In this document: one piece after another, positions 27,157-35,747 of the stretch | Position numbering within the stretch: position 1 is the first letter of the stretch | Layout: each line of letters starts with the position of its first letter | Assembly (NCBI RefSeq): GCF_000186865.1 | Contig: NW_008705565.1 | Span: 2,760,057-2,820,342 of the forward strand | Length of the DNA stretch: 60,286 bases | Direction: 5' to 3' | From: Aureococcus anophagefferens | Lineage: Eukaryota > Sar > Pelagophyceae > Pelagomonadales > Pelagomonadaceae | Made by a program: the position numbers and the translations under genes | The notes under the pieces: model-generated | What the model saw: the letters and a program-made list of their open reading frames with translations, nothing else | Databases searched by the model: none | Told to the model about the DNA's origin: nothing

Positions 27157-28710
27157 ATGATGGTCGACGACTGGCGGGAGCCCGTACCAACGAGCGCCAA
27201 GCACGCCGTCGTGGTCGTCGCCGGCGACGTCGGCCGGTCGCCGCGCATGCAGTACCACGCGCTGTCGCTCGCGGAGCACGGCTACGCCGTGACGCTCGTG
27301 GGCTACGCCGGCGAGCTGTGCTGCGAGGCCGTCGTCGCCGAGGGCCGCATCCGCGAGGTGCGCGTCGGCGCCGTCGAGCTCCCGGCCTGGCTGCCGGGCC
27401 TCGTCGCCCGGGCGCTCAAGCTCGCGCTGCTCGTCGCGCGCCTCGGCCTCGCGGTCCGCGCCGCGCGGCGCGGCCGGCGGGCGGCGGTCGTGCTGTGCCA
27501 GACGCCGCCGGCGATCCCGTCGCTGGCCGTGTGCTGGTTCTGGGCCCGCGTCGACGGCGCGCGCGTCGTCGGCGACTGGCACAACCTCGGCTTCTCCGTC
27601 GTCGAGGACGGCGCGCGGCGCGCGCGGCGCGGCGCGCTCCGCGTCTCCGACCGGCTCGCCGTCGCCGCGTACCGCGCGCTCGAGCGGCGGAGCGCGGCGC
27701 TCCTCGACGGCCACGTCTGCGTGACGCGCGCCCTCGCCGCCTGGCTCAAGGCCCACTTTGCCGTCGACGCCGCGCCCGCGCACGACCGGCCGCCCGCGTT
27801 CTTCCGAAAGGTCGCGGCCCGGGCAGGAAAAAAAAAAATTCGACGCGACTTCTTCGAATGTTTCGACGCGAGCACTTCCGTCGTGCTTCGAGAACTCGAC
27901 GAGAGTGATCGATTCGTCCAAAAATCGACCGAATCGACTTCGATGTGACCGAGCTCGAGAATGTCAAAGTTTGGTCGGGACGTCCCGAACCGGCGGTCGA
28001 TGTCCACGCAGGTCGCGGCCGGGGACCGCGCGGCCGCGCTGCGGCGCGTCGGCGCCGCGGGCGTCTTCTCCAAGGCGACGGCGCGCGAGGCCGCCTTCTG
28101 GGGGGCCGCGGAGGACCTCGGCGACGCCGTCTGCGACGCCGGCGGCGCGCCGCGGCCGGCGCGGCCCGCCGTCGTCGTGAGCTCGACGTCCTGGTCCCCC
28201 GACGAGGACTTCACGGTGCTCGTCGACGCGCTCGCGGCCTACGACGCCTCGGCGGGGACGCCGCGCCTCGTCGTCGTCGTCACGGGCAAGGGGCCGCTGA
28301 AGGCGCGGTTCCTCGAGGCCGTCGAGGACCGGCGCTTCGCCAAGGTCGTCGCGAAGACCGCGTGGCTGCCGGCGGCGGACTACGCGGCGCTCCTCGGCGC
28401 CGCGGACCTCGGCGTCTGCCTCCACTCGTCGACGTCGGGCCTCGACCTGCCCATGAAAGTCGTGGACATGTTCGGCGCGGGGCTCCCGGTGGCGGCGCTC
28501 GCGTTCCCCTGCGTCGGCGAGCTCGTCGTCGACGGCGCCAACGGGGCCCTCTTCGCCGACGCGGCATCGCTCGCGGCCGCGCTCGCGGACCTCCTCGCGG
28601 ACGTCGACGCCAACCCGCGCCTCGCGGCGCGCCGCGCGGGCGTCGACGTCGCCGAGCGGTGGGGCGCCATGTGGGCGCGCGCGGTCCTCCCCGTCGTCGG
28701 GGCGCCCTAA
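27157..28710 (+). CDS. ALG1: Chitobiosyldiphosphodolichol beta-mannosyltransferase
   Basis: Adds the first mannose to GlcNAc2-PP-dolichol on the cytosolic ER face. Two exons, 27157-27810 and 28012-28710, give 450 residues. The N-terminal GT-B half has VVVAGDVGRSPRMQYHALSL and WHNLGFSV, both characteristic of ALG1. The C-terminal GT4 half has VVSSTSWSPDEDF, VVVTGKGPLK, LGVCLHSSTSGLDLPMKVVDMFG and VGELVVDGANGALF. The membrane helix expected near the N-terminus is weak but LVARALKLALLVARLGLAV fits. The intron is the hybrid introner A5, which splits KVAAGDR. Confidence 0.92.
27819..28011 (+). mobile_element. Introner A5 (family A body, family B-like left end)
   Basis: This 193-bp element forms the ALG1 intron (27811-28011, GT-AG). 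The perfect TSD GTCGCGGC is at 27811-27818 and 28012-28019. The right end and body are family A (core one dinucleotide changed, end GATGTCCACGCAG), but the left end CCGGGCAGGAAAAA resembles family B termini and is followed by an A11 run. It therefore looks like a recombinant or a re-ended copy. Confidence 0.85.
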
Positions 28711-29211
28711 AGGTTCGATCAGCGGTATGCGTTGTTTTGCCCCATATACCATCACCAGCAGCCCGATTCAATATGGAACTAATGGATCGGACATGAAGCC
28801 GGTCAAGCCGGGAGCAATTGGCTGGCGCCTTCAAGTTGTCGACAACGTTGCTCTCCCGAGACTCGATCTTCTTCGAGCCGCAGCCTTGTGCACTTCCCAC
28901 CGCGCGCGCGCTGCGTTCAGCCTTTCCAGCCGCCAACCATATACGCCTCGACGCACTTCGAGACGATCGGCGAGAAGCGCTTCGCCGAAGGCACGTGCGG
29001 GCGCGAAAGATCCGCCCGTTCCGGTCCGCACTCCCGAGGATATCCGGCGCTCTCGCACCGCTCTTCCGCTCGCGCGCGTCGCCGTCGCGCCGCTCTCGCG
29101 CGCGTCGCCGTCGCGCGTCGCTCGCGCCGCCGCTTGTGCCGCTCTCGCGCCGCCGCTCTCGCGCGCCCGCACGCCGCGCGCGCGCCGCAGGCACCGCACC
29201 GCTTCTCCACC
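28711..29211. other. Spacer with GC-rich short repeats
   Basis: No gene is supported in this 501-bp spacer. From about 29075 to 29170 the words CGCGCGTCGCCGTCGCG and CTCTCGCGCC recur and form low-complexity DNA directly upstream of the next start. The first half is AT-richer. Confidence 0.4.
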
Positions 29212-29607
29212 ATGGGCATCGCCGAGACCGTCGTCTACCTCACCGCGGGCTTCCTCTTCCTCCCCGCGGGCCGCGACGTGTTCGCCCAGGAGACGGCGAT
29301 CATGCCCGGCGACGAGCACCTGCTCAAGGCCATGACGATGTCGAGCCCCAAGGGCCGCACGTTCATGTGGGGCCTCTGGGGCTCGAACTGGTGCTTCATC
29401 TCCCTGCTGAAGATCCTCACGGTCTCCGGCGCCTTCGACGTCGCCGTCTCCATCGACGTCCGGCTCTTCCTCGCCGCGGACCTCGTCGTGCTCTACTACC
29501 TCATCTCCCAGTACTCCACGCTCCTCTCGATCAAGGCCGACGTCACGGGCTTCACGGTCGTCTTCGCCCTCGAGACCGCGGCCTTTGCGGCCCTCGCCTT
29601 CGCCTAG
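29212..29607 (+). CDS. Small multi-pass membrane protein
   Basis: A 131-residue hydrophobic protein with three or four membrane helices (around 6-20, 50-70, 82-100 and 112-131) and a short polar loop containing MPGDEHLLKAM. It begins MGIAETVVYL in a strong Kozak context (CCACCATGG). I do not recognise the family; related small membrane proteins with an N-terminal MG and four helices are common in algae. It ends 41 bp before the stop of the convergent SFT2 gene. Confidence 0.7.
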   Translation: MGIAETVVYLTAGFLFLPAGRDVFAQETAIMPGDEHLLKAMTMSSPKGRTFMWGLWGSNWCFISLLKILTVSGAFDVAVSIDVRLFLAADLVVLYYLISQYSTLLSIKADVTGFTVVFALETAAFAALAFA

Positions 29608-29648
29608 GGCGCAGACGCGCGCGCGCGGCCTTTCGAAGAACGCCAAGG

Positions 29649-30188
29649 TTACTTGCCGCCGGCCTTCTTGCAGCAGTCCTTGGACCCCTGGCCGCAGACC
29701 ATGCAGACGTAGTCCCGGGCGAAGGGGATGAAGGAGATCGTGTACCAGATCATGGCGATCCACTGGACGAAGACGCACATGATGATGATGCCGACGCGGC
29801 CGTCGTCGGGGATGCCGTGGTAGTAGCAGCAGAAGATGGTCATGATGATGGACGTAAAGTAGAAGAGCGTCGCGACGATGCGCGTCCGGTCCCACATGGC
29901 CTTGCACTGGGCCTTGGGCCCGCTCAGGAAGAGCGACCCCGCGATGCCCATCAAATTGCCGAGCGTGTAGAAGACGACGAACGGCGTCGGGTTGCCCTTG
30001 ATGAGGTCCGCGAGCCGCACCCAGGACCCGATGCTCAGCACGAACGCGAGGCCGAAGCACGTGAGGTACCCGCCGATGCGCTGCTTGTAGGTCAGCTTCG
30101 GGCACAGCTCGCAGCAGGCCTCCTCCATCTCCTCCGCCGCCGTCTTCGGCTTCTCCTCGATGCCCATGGCGCTCTTGAACGCCTTCAT
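29649..30188 (-). CDS. SFT2-like vesicle transport protein
   Basis: A 179-residue tetraspan Golgi membrane protein of the SFT2/Got1 group, involved in endosome-to-Golgi vesicle fusion. It shows the acidic/Cys N-terminal region (CCELCPKLTYKQRIGGYLTCFGLAF), four hydrophobic helices and the FSTGSL-like loops (LGNLMGIAGSLFLSGPKAQCKAMWD; RIVATLFYFTSIIMTI). The C-terminus is Cys/Lys-rich. The start at 30188 gives the family length. Confidence 0.85.
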   Translation of the reverse strand: MKAFKSAMGIEEKPKTAAEEMEEACCELCPKLTYKQRIGGYLTCFGLAFVLSIGSWVRLADLIKGNPTPFVVFYTLGNLMGIAGSLFLSGPKAQCKAMWDRTRIVATLFYFTSIIMTIFCCYYHGIPDDGRVGIIIMCVFVQWIAMIWYTISFIPFARDYVCMVCGQGSKDCCKKAGGK

Positions 30189-30284
30189 GGCGCGGGTCGG
30201 CGGCGCGTACTCGCGGCGCGGCGGTCGCTGCGCGCTGCCGCCTGTCGCGGTACCTGCGCGCGCCAACGACGGCGCCCAAACTCT

Positions 30285-30300
30285 TGTGGCAGTGGCAAAA
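30285..30300 (-). promoter_or_regulatory. TGTGGCA pair in the SFT2/RCC1 promoter
   Basis: TGTGGCAGTGGCAAAA lies midway between the two divergent starts and is a near match, in reverse, to the TTGCCACA motif found in other start regions. Confidence 0.3.
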
Positions 30301-30371
30301 CAGGCAGACAGAGCCCGCACCTTGCAGTCGTTGAATAGGTTAGGACGGACCGCGCCGGGCAGCCGTCAACC

Positions 30372-33300
30372 GTGACGGGCTCGACCATGCTCCTCTCCGC
30401 GAGCCTCGGGTCGCTGCCCGGGAAGAAGCCGCGCTACAGCGTCAAGCAGGCGCGGCTCAAGCTGCTGCGGGCGAAAGAAAAGCTCGAGCGCGAGGAGGGC
30501 GACCTCGGCGAGCTGCTCGCCTCGCCGGGCCCCGACGACGAGGCGTCGACGTCGCCCGTGGCGCGGCGGCCGCGGCGGGACCTGAGCCGGCGCGACTGGC
30601 CCGGCGAGAGCGTCGAGAGCCGGCCGAGCACGACGCTGAGCCGGTCCTCCGCGTCGCGTTCGGGGGGCGCGTCGCTGCTGCGGGACCTCGCGCGGTTCGA
30701 CGAGCTCGACGGGCCGCCGCGCGCGCCGTCGCGCATGTCGACGGCGGGCCGGAGCCGCGGCGCGTCGCGGGCCGCGTCGCGGGCCGCGAGCCGCGCGGGC
30801 GCGACGCCGCTCGCGCCGCTCGCGTCGCTCGACGGGACCGCGCTGCCGTCCATCGGGTCCCGCGCGTCGACGGCCGCGTCGCCCGCGCGGCGCCTGCGGA
30901 GCTGGCCCGCCGTGGGACGGCCGCCGCGGCGGCGCTTCGACGCCGGCTCGTCGTCCGACGACGACGACAACAGCACAACCGCGGGCCCCGCGGCGCGGCG
31001 CGCGCGCGCGGCGCCGCCGCCCTTCGTCGCGCGAAAAGCGCGCGCGACGTCCCTCTTCAGCTGCGGGTCCCGGGAGGTGAGCGAGCTCGGCGCGGAGTAC
31101 GACGACGACGACGGCGGCGGCTACGCGCCCTGGCTCGCCGCGCGCGACGTCGCCGTCGGCGACGCGTTCCTCGTAGCGGTCGCGTGCGGCGAGCGCGCGA
31201 CGCTGGCCCTCGCCGCCGACGGGCGCGTCCACGGCTGGGGCGGCGGCGCCGTCTTCCGCGAGGCCGGCGCCGCCGCGGGCCGCGCGCGGAACGCGCCCGC
31301 GGACGTCGTCGCGCGGACGCTGGCGCCGCTCCGGAGCGCGCGCTTGATCGCCTGCGGGCCCAAGCACGCGCTCGTCGTCGTCGCCGACGGCGGCGTCTTC
31401 ACCTGGGGCGCCGGCGCCCACGGGCGCCTCGGCCACGGCGACGGCGTGAGCCGCGTGGCGCCGACGCGCGTCGCGGAGGGCCTGCCCGACGCCGGCGTCG
31501 TTATAGTGGCGGCGTGCGGCGGCGCGCACTGCGCCGTCGTCGTCGCGGCCGAGGCCGGCGCGCCGACGGGGCGCCTCTACACCTGGGGCGACGGCCGCGG
31601 CGGCCAGCTCGGCCACGGCGACGGCGACGGCGACGGCGGGGCGGACGCGGCCCGCAAGGCCGCGGTGCCATCCCAAAAAGAGCTCCAGTGCGCGCGGCGC
31701 CCCGGCGAGGTCGCCTTCTTCCCGCGGCGCGACGCGACGGTGCGCCACGTCGCCTGCGGCCTCCACCACACGCTCGCCGTCGCCTGGGAGCCCAAGGCGG
31801 GCGCGTACGACGCGCCGGGCGACGCGATCGCGCTCACGGCGCGGCTCTACGCCTGGGGCTTCGGCGACGGCGGCCGCCTGGGCACGGGCGAGGTCTCGGG
31901 CGCCTGCCGCTTCCCCGCGCGCGTGCTCCTGCCCGTCGAGTACGGCTACGACGCGGCCGACGACGCGCCGCGGCCCCACGTCGTCGCGGCCGCCGCGGGC
32001 GACCAGCACTCGCTCGCGCTGCTCACGGACGGCCGCGTCTTCGCCTGGGGCAGCAACGCCTTCGGCCAGCTCGGCCTCGGCCGCGCGTCCGCGCAGGCCG
32101 TGCCCCTGCCCGAGCGCGTCGGCGGCGCGGGACGGCGCGGCAAGGTCGTCAAGATCGCCGCGGGCGCGCGCCACTCCGGCTGCGTCTCCGAGGACGGCGC
32201 GGTGCTCCTCTGGGGCTTCGGGGACGAGGGCCAGCTCGGCGCGGGGCCCGAGGCCGCGGAGCTCGAGCGGAGCCGCCGCGACGAGACCGCGACGCCCCTG
32301 CCCTGCGAGCTCGCGGCCGCGTCCGCGGGCGAGCGCGACCGCGACGGCGCGTACGCCTGGGCCCCCGAGGCGCCGGGCACGTGGGCCGCCGAGGCGCTCG
32401 CCCTCGGCGTGCGCCACACGGTCGTCCTCTGCCGCAACGCCAGGGCGGGCGTCACGAAGGGCGCGCTGGCGGACGCGTCGTTCGGCCGCGCGAGCGACGA
32501 GCCCGAGGTGTTGGAGAAGCCGCGGCCGCCGGCGCCGCCGCCGGCCGTCGACGACGCGCCGTCGTCGGACGACGAGGCGGCGGAGTTCTTCGCCGAAGCG
32601 CTCCCGCCCGTCGCGGTCGCCGTCGACGACGGGCCCCCGCGGCTCGACCGCGAGCTCATGCGCGAGCGCCTCGCGGAGCGGAAGGCGCGCCAGGACGAGG
32701 AGCGGCTCGCCCGGGAGGCGGAGATCGCCGCGGCCCACGCGGAGCGCGACGCCGCGAACCGGCGCTACGAGGCGCTCCTCGCGACGATGCGCAAGGTCAA
32801 GCCCTCCGCGGCCGTCGTCGTCGTCACGCCCGAGCCCGAGCCCGAGCCCGAGCCGGAGCCCGCGCCGCTCCCGGAGCTCCCGTCGCCGAAGAAGGTCACC
32901 TTCGGCGACATCTTCTACGACGACCGCGCCCAGGACGCCGAGGACATGTGGATCGGCAACGCCGCGCGCCGCGCGAAGTCGCGCGGCTCGTCGCGCGAGG
33001 CGAGGCTCCGGCCGTCGACGTCCGCGGTCCGCGCCAAGACGCCGGGGTCGTCGTCGCGGAAGCGGCGGCCCAAGACGACGGGCGGCGGCGCCGACGCCCC
33101 GGGCGCCGCGCGGCCGGACGACCGCGCCGCGCCCCCCGCGGCGGCCGACGCCGCCGCGGCGCCGCCGCCGCGCCGCGTCTCCTTCGAGCCCGCGGCCTCC
33201 TTCGACGGAGAGGCGGACGACCCCGTCGCGGCCTTCATGGGCCGCGCGGCGGCCGGCGCGTCCTACGTGACGGCGCCCGCGGACGCCGAGGCGGACGACG

Positions 33301-33410
33301 CCGGCGACGACCGCGAGGCGGACGACACCGGCGACGACGAGGACGCCGCGCCGCTGGACCCCGTCGCCGCCTTCATGGCGCGGTCCCTCGGCGGCGGCTA
33401 CAAGACCTAA
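30372..33410 (+). CDS. RCC1-repeat protein with long disordered arms
   Basis: A 1012-residue protein. An N-terminal basic/Ser-rich region (about 1-230) precedes a seven-bladed RCC1-type propeller (about 255-690); repeat signatures include VFTWGAGAHGRLGHGD, LYTWGDGRGGQLGHGD, LYAWGFGDGGRLGTG, VFAWGSNAFGQLGLG and VLLWGFGDEGQLGAG, each followed by a CGxxHT/S-type turn. The rest is disordered: a coiled segment with MRERLAERKARQDEERL, an EPEP run, a KKVTFGDIFYDD motif and two copies of DPVAAFM near the end. The propeller suggests exchange-factor or scaffold function; the long arms argue against a simple Ran GEF. It ends 5 bp before the stop of the next gene. Confidence 0.88.
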   Translation: MTGSTMLLSASLGSLPGKKPRYSVKQARLKLLRAKEKLEREEGDLGELLASPGPDDEASTSPVARRPRRDLSRRDWPGESVESRPSTTLSRSSASRSGGASLLRDLARFDELDGPPRAPSRMSTAGRSRGASRAASRAASRAGATPLAPLASLDGTALPSIGSRASTAASPARRLRSWPAVGRPPRRRFDAGSSSDDDDNSTTAGPAARRARAAPPPFVARKARATSLFSCGSREVSELGAEYDDDDGGGYAPWLAARDVAVGDAFLVAVACGERATLALAADGRVHGWGGGAVFREAGAAAGRARNAPADVVARTLAPLRSARLIACGPKHALVVVADGGVFTWGAGAHGRLGHGDGVSRVAPTRVAEGLPDAGVVIVAACGGAHCAVVVAAEAGAPTGRLYTWGDGRGGQLGHGDGDGDGGADAARKAAVPSQKELQCARRPGEVAFFPRRDATVRHVACGLHHTLAVAWEPKAGAYDAPGDAIALTARLYAWGFGDGGRLGTGEVSGACRFPARVLLPVEYGYDAADDAPRPHVVAAAAGDQHSLALLTDGRVFAWGSNAFGQLGLGRASAQAVPLPERVGGAGRRGKVVKIAAGARHSGCVSEDGAVLLWGFGDEGQLGAGPEAAELERSRRDETATPLPCELAAASAGERDRDGAYAWAPEAPGTWAAEALALGVRHTVVLCRNARAGVTKGALADASFGRASDEPEVLEKPRPPAPPPAVDDAPSSDDEAAEFFAEALPPVAVAVDDGPPRLDRELMRERLAERKARQDEERLAREAEIAAAHAERDAANRRYEALLATMRKVKPSAAVVVVTPEPEPEPEPEPAPLPELPSPKKVTFGDIFYDDRAQDAEDMWIGNAARRAKSRGSSREARLRPSTSAVRAKTPGSSSRKRRPKTTGGGADAPGAARPDDRAAPPAAADAAAAPPPRRVSFEPAASFDGEADDPVAAFMGRAAAGASYVTAPADAEADDAGDDREADDTGDDEDAAPLDPVAAFMARSLGGGYKT

Positions 33411-33415
33411 ACATG

Positions 33416-34297
33416 TTAGTGCGCGCCGCGCTCGGCCGCGAGCGTCGCCTGGTCGACGGCGTCCGCGCGGCCGCCCTTGATGGTCCACCAGCCCGTGATG
33501 GCGAGGCGCGGCCGGTGGAGGACGCCGTCGCCGCCCTGCGGCCGCGCGGCCACCTCCGTGACGTGGTGCAGGAGCTGGATGACGCCCGTGCCCACGCGGA
33601 ACGCCGCGAGCGAGTTGAAGGCCGGCGCGACGCTGTGGTTGCCCGCGGCGAAGGCGAGCGCGCCGCCGCCGGCCGGGTCCCAGTCCGGCGTGAGGTTCAG
33701 GACGAAGGCGACGTGGCCCAGGCCGCCGTCGACGTGGTTGCTCAGCCAGTCGCCGCCCGAGAACGCCGACGCGAACCAGTCCGTGAGGTCCTCGAGCTCG
33801 ACGCCGACCGCGTCCTCGATCGCGCGGCGGACGGGCCCGGACGCGAGGTGGCCCGCGATGGCGCCGTGGGCCGGGTGGTCCCGGGCGAGCTCGTACTTGC
33901 TGTAGGAGAAGGACCCCTTGCAGAGGCTCGAAAAGGGCCGCTCCCGCGCGGCGGCGCCGAAGTCGTAGCGGTGCTTCGTGTTCGAGCACGCGCCGCGGCA
34001 CGGGCGCCGCGCGTCGCGCGCCGCGGGCTCCTTGCAGTTCGTCGCGTACTGGAACTGCCGCGCGCTCCAGGCGCCGTGGAGCAGGCCGTGGAGCTCCTTC
34101 GCCGTCGCCGCGGGCAGGGCCGCGGCGACCTGGTGGACGCAGCCGCCGAACTGGCTCACGCCGCCGTGGGCCCGGACGGCCGCGGGCGCGCACCAGACGT
34201 CGGCGTCGGCCGGCGGCCGCCGCGCGTCGAGCCTCCCGTCGCCCGCCGCCCCAGAGAGCAGCGCGAGGAAAAGCAGCCCCGGTCGGGCCGCCGCCAT
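33416..34297 (-). CDS. Secreted 2-oxoglutarate/Fe(II) dioxygenase
   Basis: A 293-residue protein with a signal peptide (about 1-19). The double-stranded beta-helix carries HVD (188-190), a distal His in LLHHVTEV (His245) and an Arg in RPRLAITGWW (Arg264), the HxD...H...R iron and 2-oxoglutarate set of the prolyl hydroxylase-like group. The stretch FVLNLTPDWDPAGGGALAF is closest to the Tpa1/OGFOD1-like family. Five cysteines in the N-terminal half may pair in the ER lumen. The substrate is unknown. Confidence 0.8.
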   Translation of the reverse strand: MAAARPGLLFLALLSGAAGDGRLDARRPPADADVWCAPAAVRAHGGVSQFGGCVHQVAAALPAATAKELHGLLHGAWSARQFQYATNCKEPAARDARRPCRGACSNTKHRYDFGAAARERPFSSLCKGSFSYSKYELARDHPAHGAIAGHLASGPVRRAIEDAVGVELEDLTDWFASAFSGGDWLSNHVDGGLGHVAFVLNLTPDWDPAGGGALAFAAGNHSVAPAFNSLAAFRVGTGVIQLLHHVTEVAARPQGGDGVLHRPRLAITGWWTIKGGRADAVDQATLAAERGAH

Positions 34298-34406
34298 CCG
34301 GCGGGCTGTGGTAGGGGCACGGTGGCTTCAGCTTTTATTCTGAACCAGCATCATGAACCAGCCGAAAACGTCGCGCCGCTGGACGGCGCATCTGGACTAG
34401 CAGCCC

Positions 34407-35741
34407 ATGGCCGAATCGGGTCCGCCGCAGTACCACGCAGTCTACCTGGTGCCGTTCTGGGATGACTTCGTCTACGAGGACGACGACGACGACGACGACG
34501 ACGATCACTGGGGGCACCAGGGCTACTGTCTCGTGGGCCCGTTCGGTGTCTACGAGGCTCGGGCCGACGCCGACCGCCAGGCGAAGGCCGTGAGCCGTCA
34601 CGTCCTCGCCGTGCTCTCTGGTACCGACGGCATCGACTCGTCCTGGGCGCTCTCGCGCGCGCTGCCCGCAGACTGCGTCGCCCACGTGCGCTCGTTCGGA
34701 GAGGAGGCAGATTTTGTGCTGCGCGCGCTCGACCGCGCGTTCCACGCGAAGCTGCGCGCGTGCGCGGCAAGAATGCTCGAACCCAAGCGCGCCGAATACC
34801 TCGAAACTATTCGAAAGCGCGCGAAGTCGTTCAAGACTCTGCGAGGCGGCTCGAAGACGGCGGCGAACCGGAACGCGCAGAAGTTCTTTCGACAGGCTCT
34901 CCACAAGTCCGGCCTCTCCGATGATGATCCGGCCTCCGTGCCCGAGCGCTTGGAAGCATGGTTCGTCAGTCTGTCCGGCCGCGACCTCGCGCGGTTCCTG
35001 GGGCACGATAAGGTGTTCCAATGCGCAAAGAGCAAGTGGTCAGCGCGCTGTCACCAAATCACGCAGCGCGGCGGCGAGCTCCACTTCTGCGGCTCGCCGA
35101 AGCCCCTGATCTCGGTCGATGTCCAGTCCATCGACGCGCCTTCCGGAGCGGGCGCGACGCTCTACGCGATGGTCGGGCGTCGCGAGAGATGCTCGCAATC
35201 AGACTATTTTGACGAAGGAGCAGACGACGACATCCGCTGCGGAGTCCTTGGCCTCGCCTGGGAACCCGGCGACGTCTCGACCGCGCTCGTGCGCCATGTC
35301 GTAGAACTGTTGGAAGACTGGGAAATTTGTAAGGACGACACGCAGCAGTCGCTCTGGAAGACGGTTGGCGATGAAGACTTCGGCTTTTACGAAGAACCTG
35401 TGGACTCGAGCGTCCTCTTCGCCGACGCCCCTTTACCTCGGGCCTGCGCGTTCCGCGAGGCCATGAGAATCCACGACGACTCCGGCGCATTCGAAGGCTT
35501 TCAAACGCGAGATGCCGGCACGGTCGCGATGCCCGCCGCGCCCGTCGACACGGAGCGCGGCGACGCACCGTATGATACTGATCATCAGTATTTCATTCAC
35601 GCGACGCGCCTCGACGGGGCGGGCTTGCCCGTCGCCCGGGGTTTCGTGGTGACCGAGCAAGATCACCAGACATGCACCGACAACCTCATCGTGTGGCCGG
35701 AGGCCGTGCCCTTCCACCGAGCGACGCCCGCGCCGGCTTAA
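34407..35741 (+). CDS. Hypothetical protein, lineage-specific, lower GC
   Basis: A 444-residue soluble protein of unknown function. It begins with an aromatic/acidic stretch and a run of nine Asp (about 25-33). The middle is helical and basic (KRAEYLETIRKRAKSFKTLRGG). The second half has a QSIDAPSGAGATLYAMVG strand-rich part and a Trp/Asp-rich end. Third codon positions are mixed rather than G/C as in the neighbours, pointing to a younger or transferred gene. It shares a 109-bp promoter with the dioxygenase gene and ends 6 bp from the next stop. Confidence 0.7.
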   Translation: MAESGPPQYHAVYLVPFWDDFVYEDDDDDDDDDHWGHQGYCLVGPFGVYEARADADRQAKAVSRHVLAVLSGTDGIDSSWALSRALPADCVAHVRSFGEEADFVLRALDRAFHAKLRACAARMLEPKRAEYLETIRKRAKSFKTLRGGSKTAANRNAQKFFRQALHKSGLSDDDPASVPERLEAWFVSLSGRDLARFLGHDKVFQCAKSKWSARCHQITQRGGELHFCGSPKPLISVDVQSIDAPSGAGATLYAMVGRRERCSQSDYFDEGADDDIRCGVLGLAWEPGDVSTALVRHVVELLEDWEICKDDTQQSLWKTVGDEDFGFYEEPVDSSVLFADAPLPRACAFREAMRIHDDSGAFEGFQTRDAGTVAMPAAPVDTERGDAPYDTDHQYFIHATRLDGAGLPVARGFVVTEQDHQTCTDNLIVWPEAVPFHRATPAPA

Positions 35742-35747
35742 GCGGCC

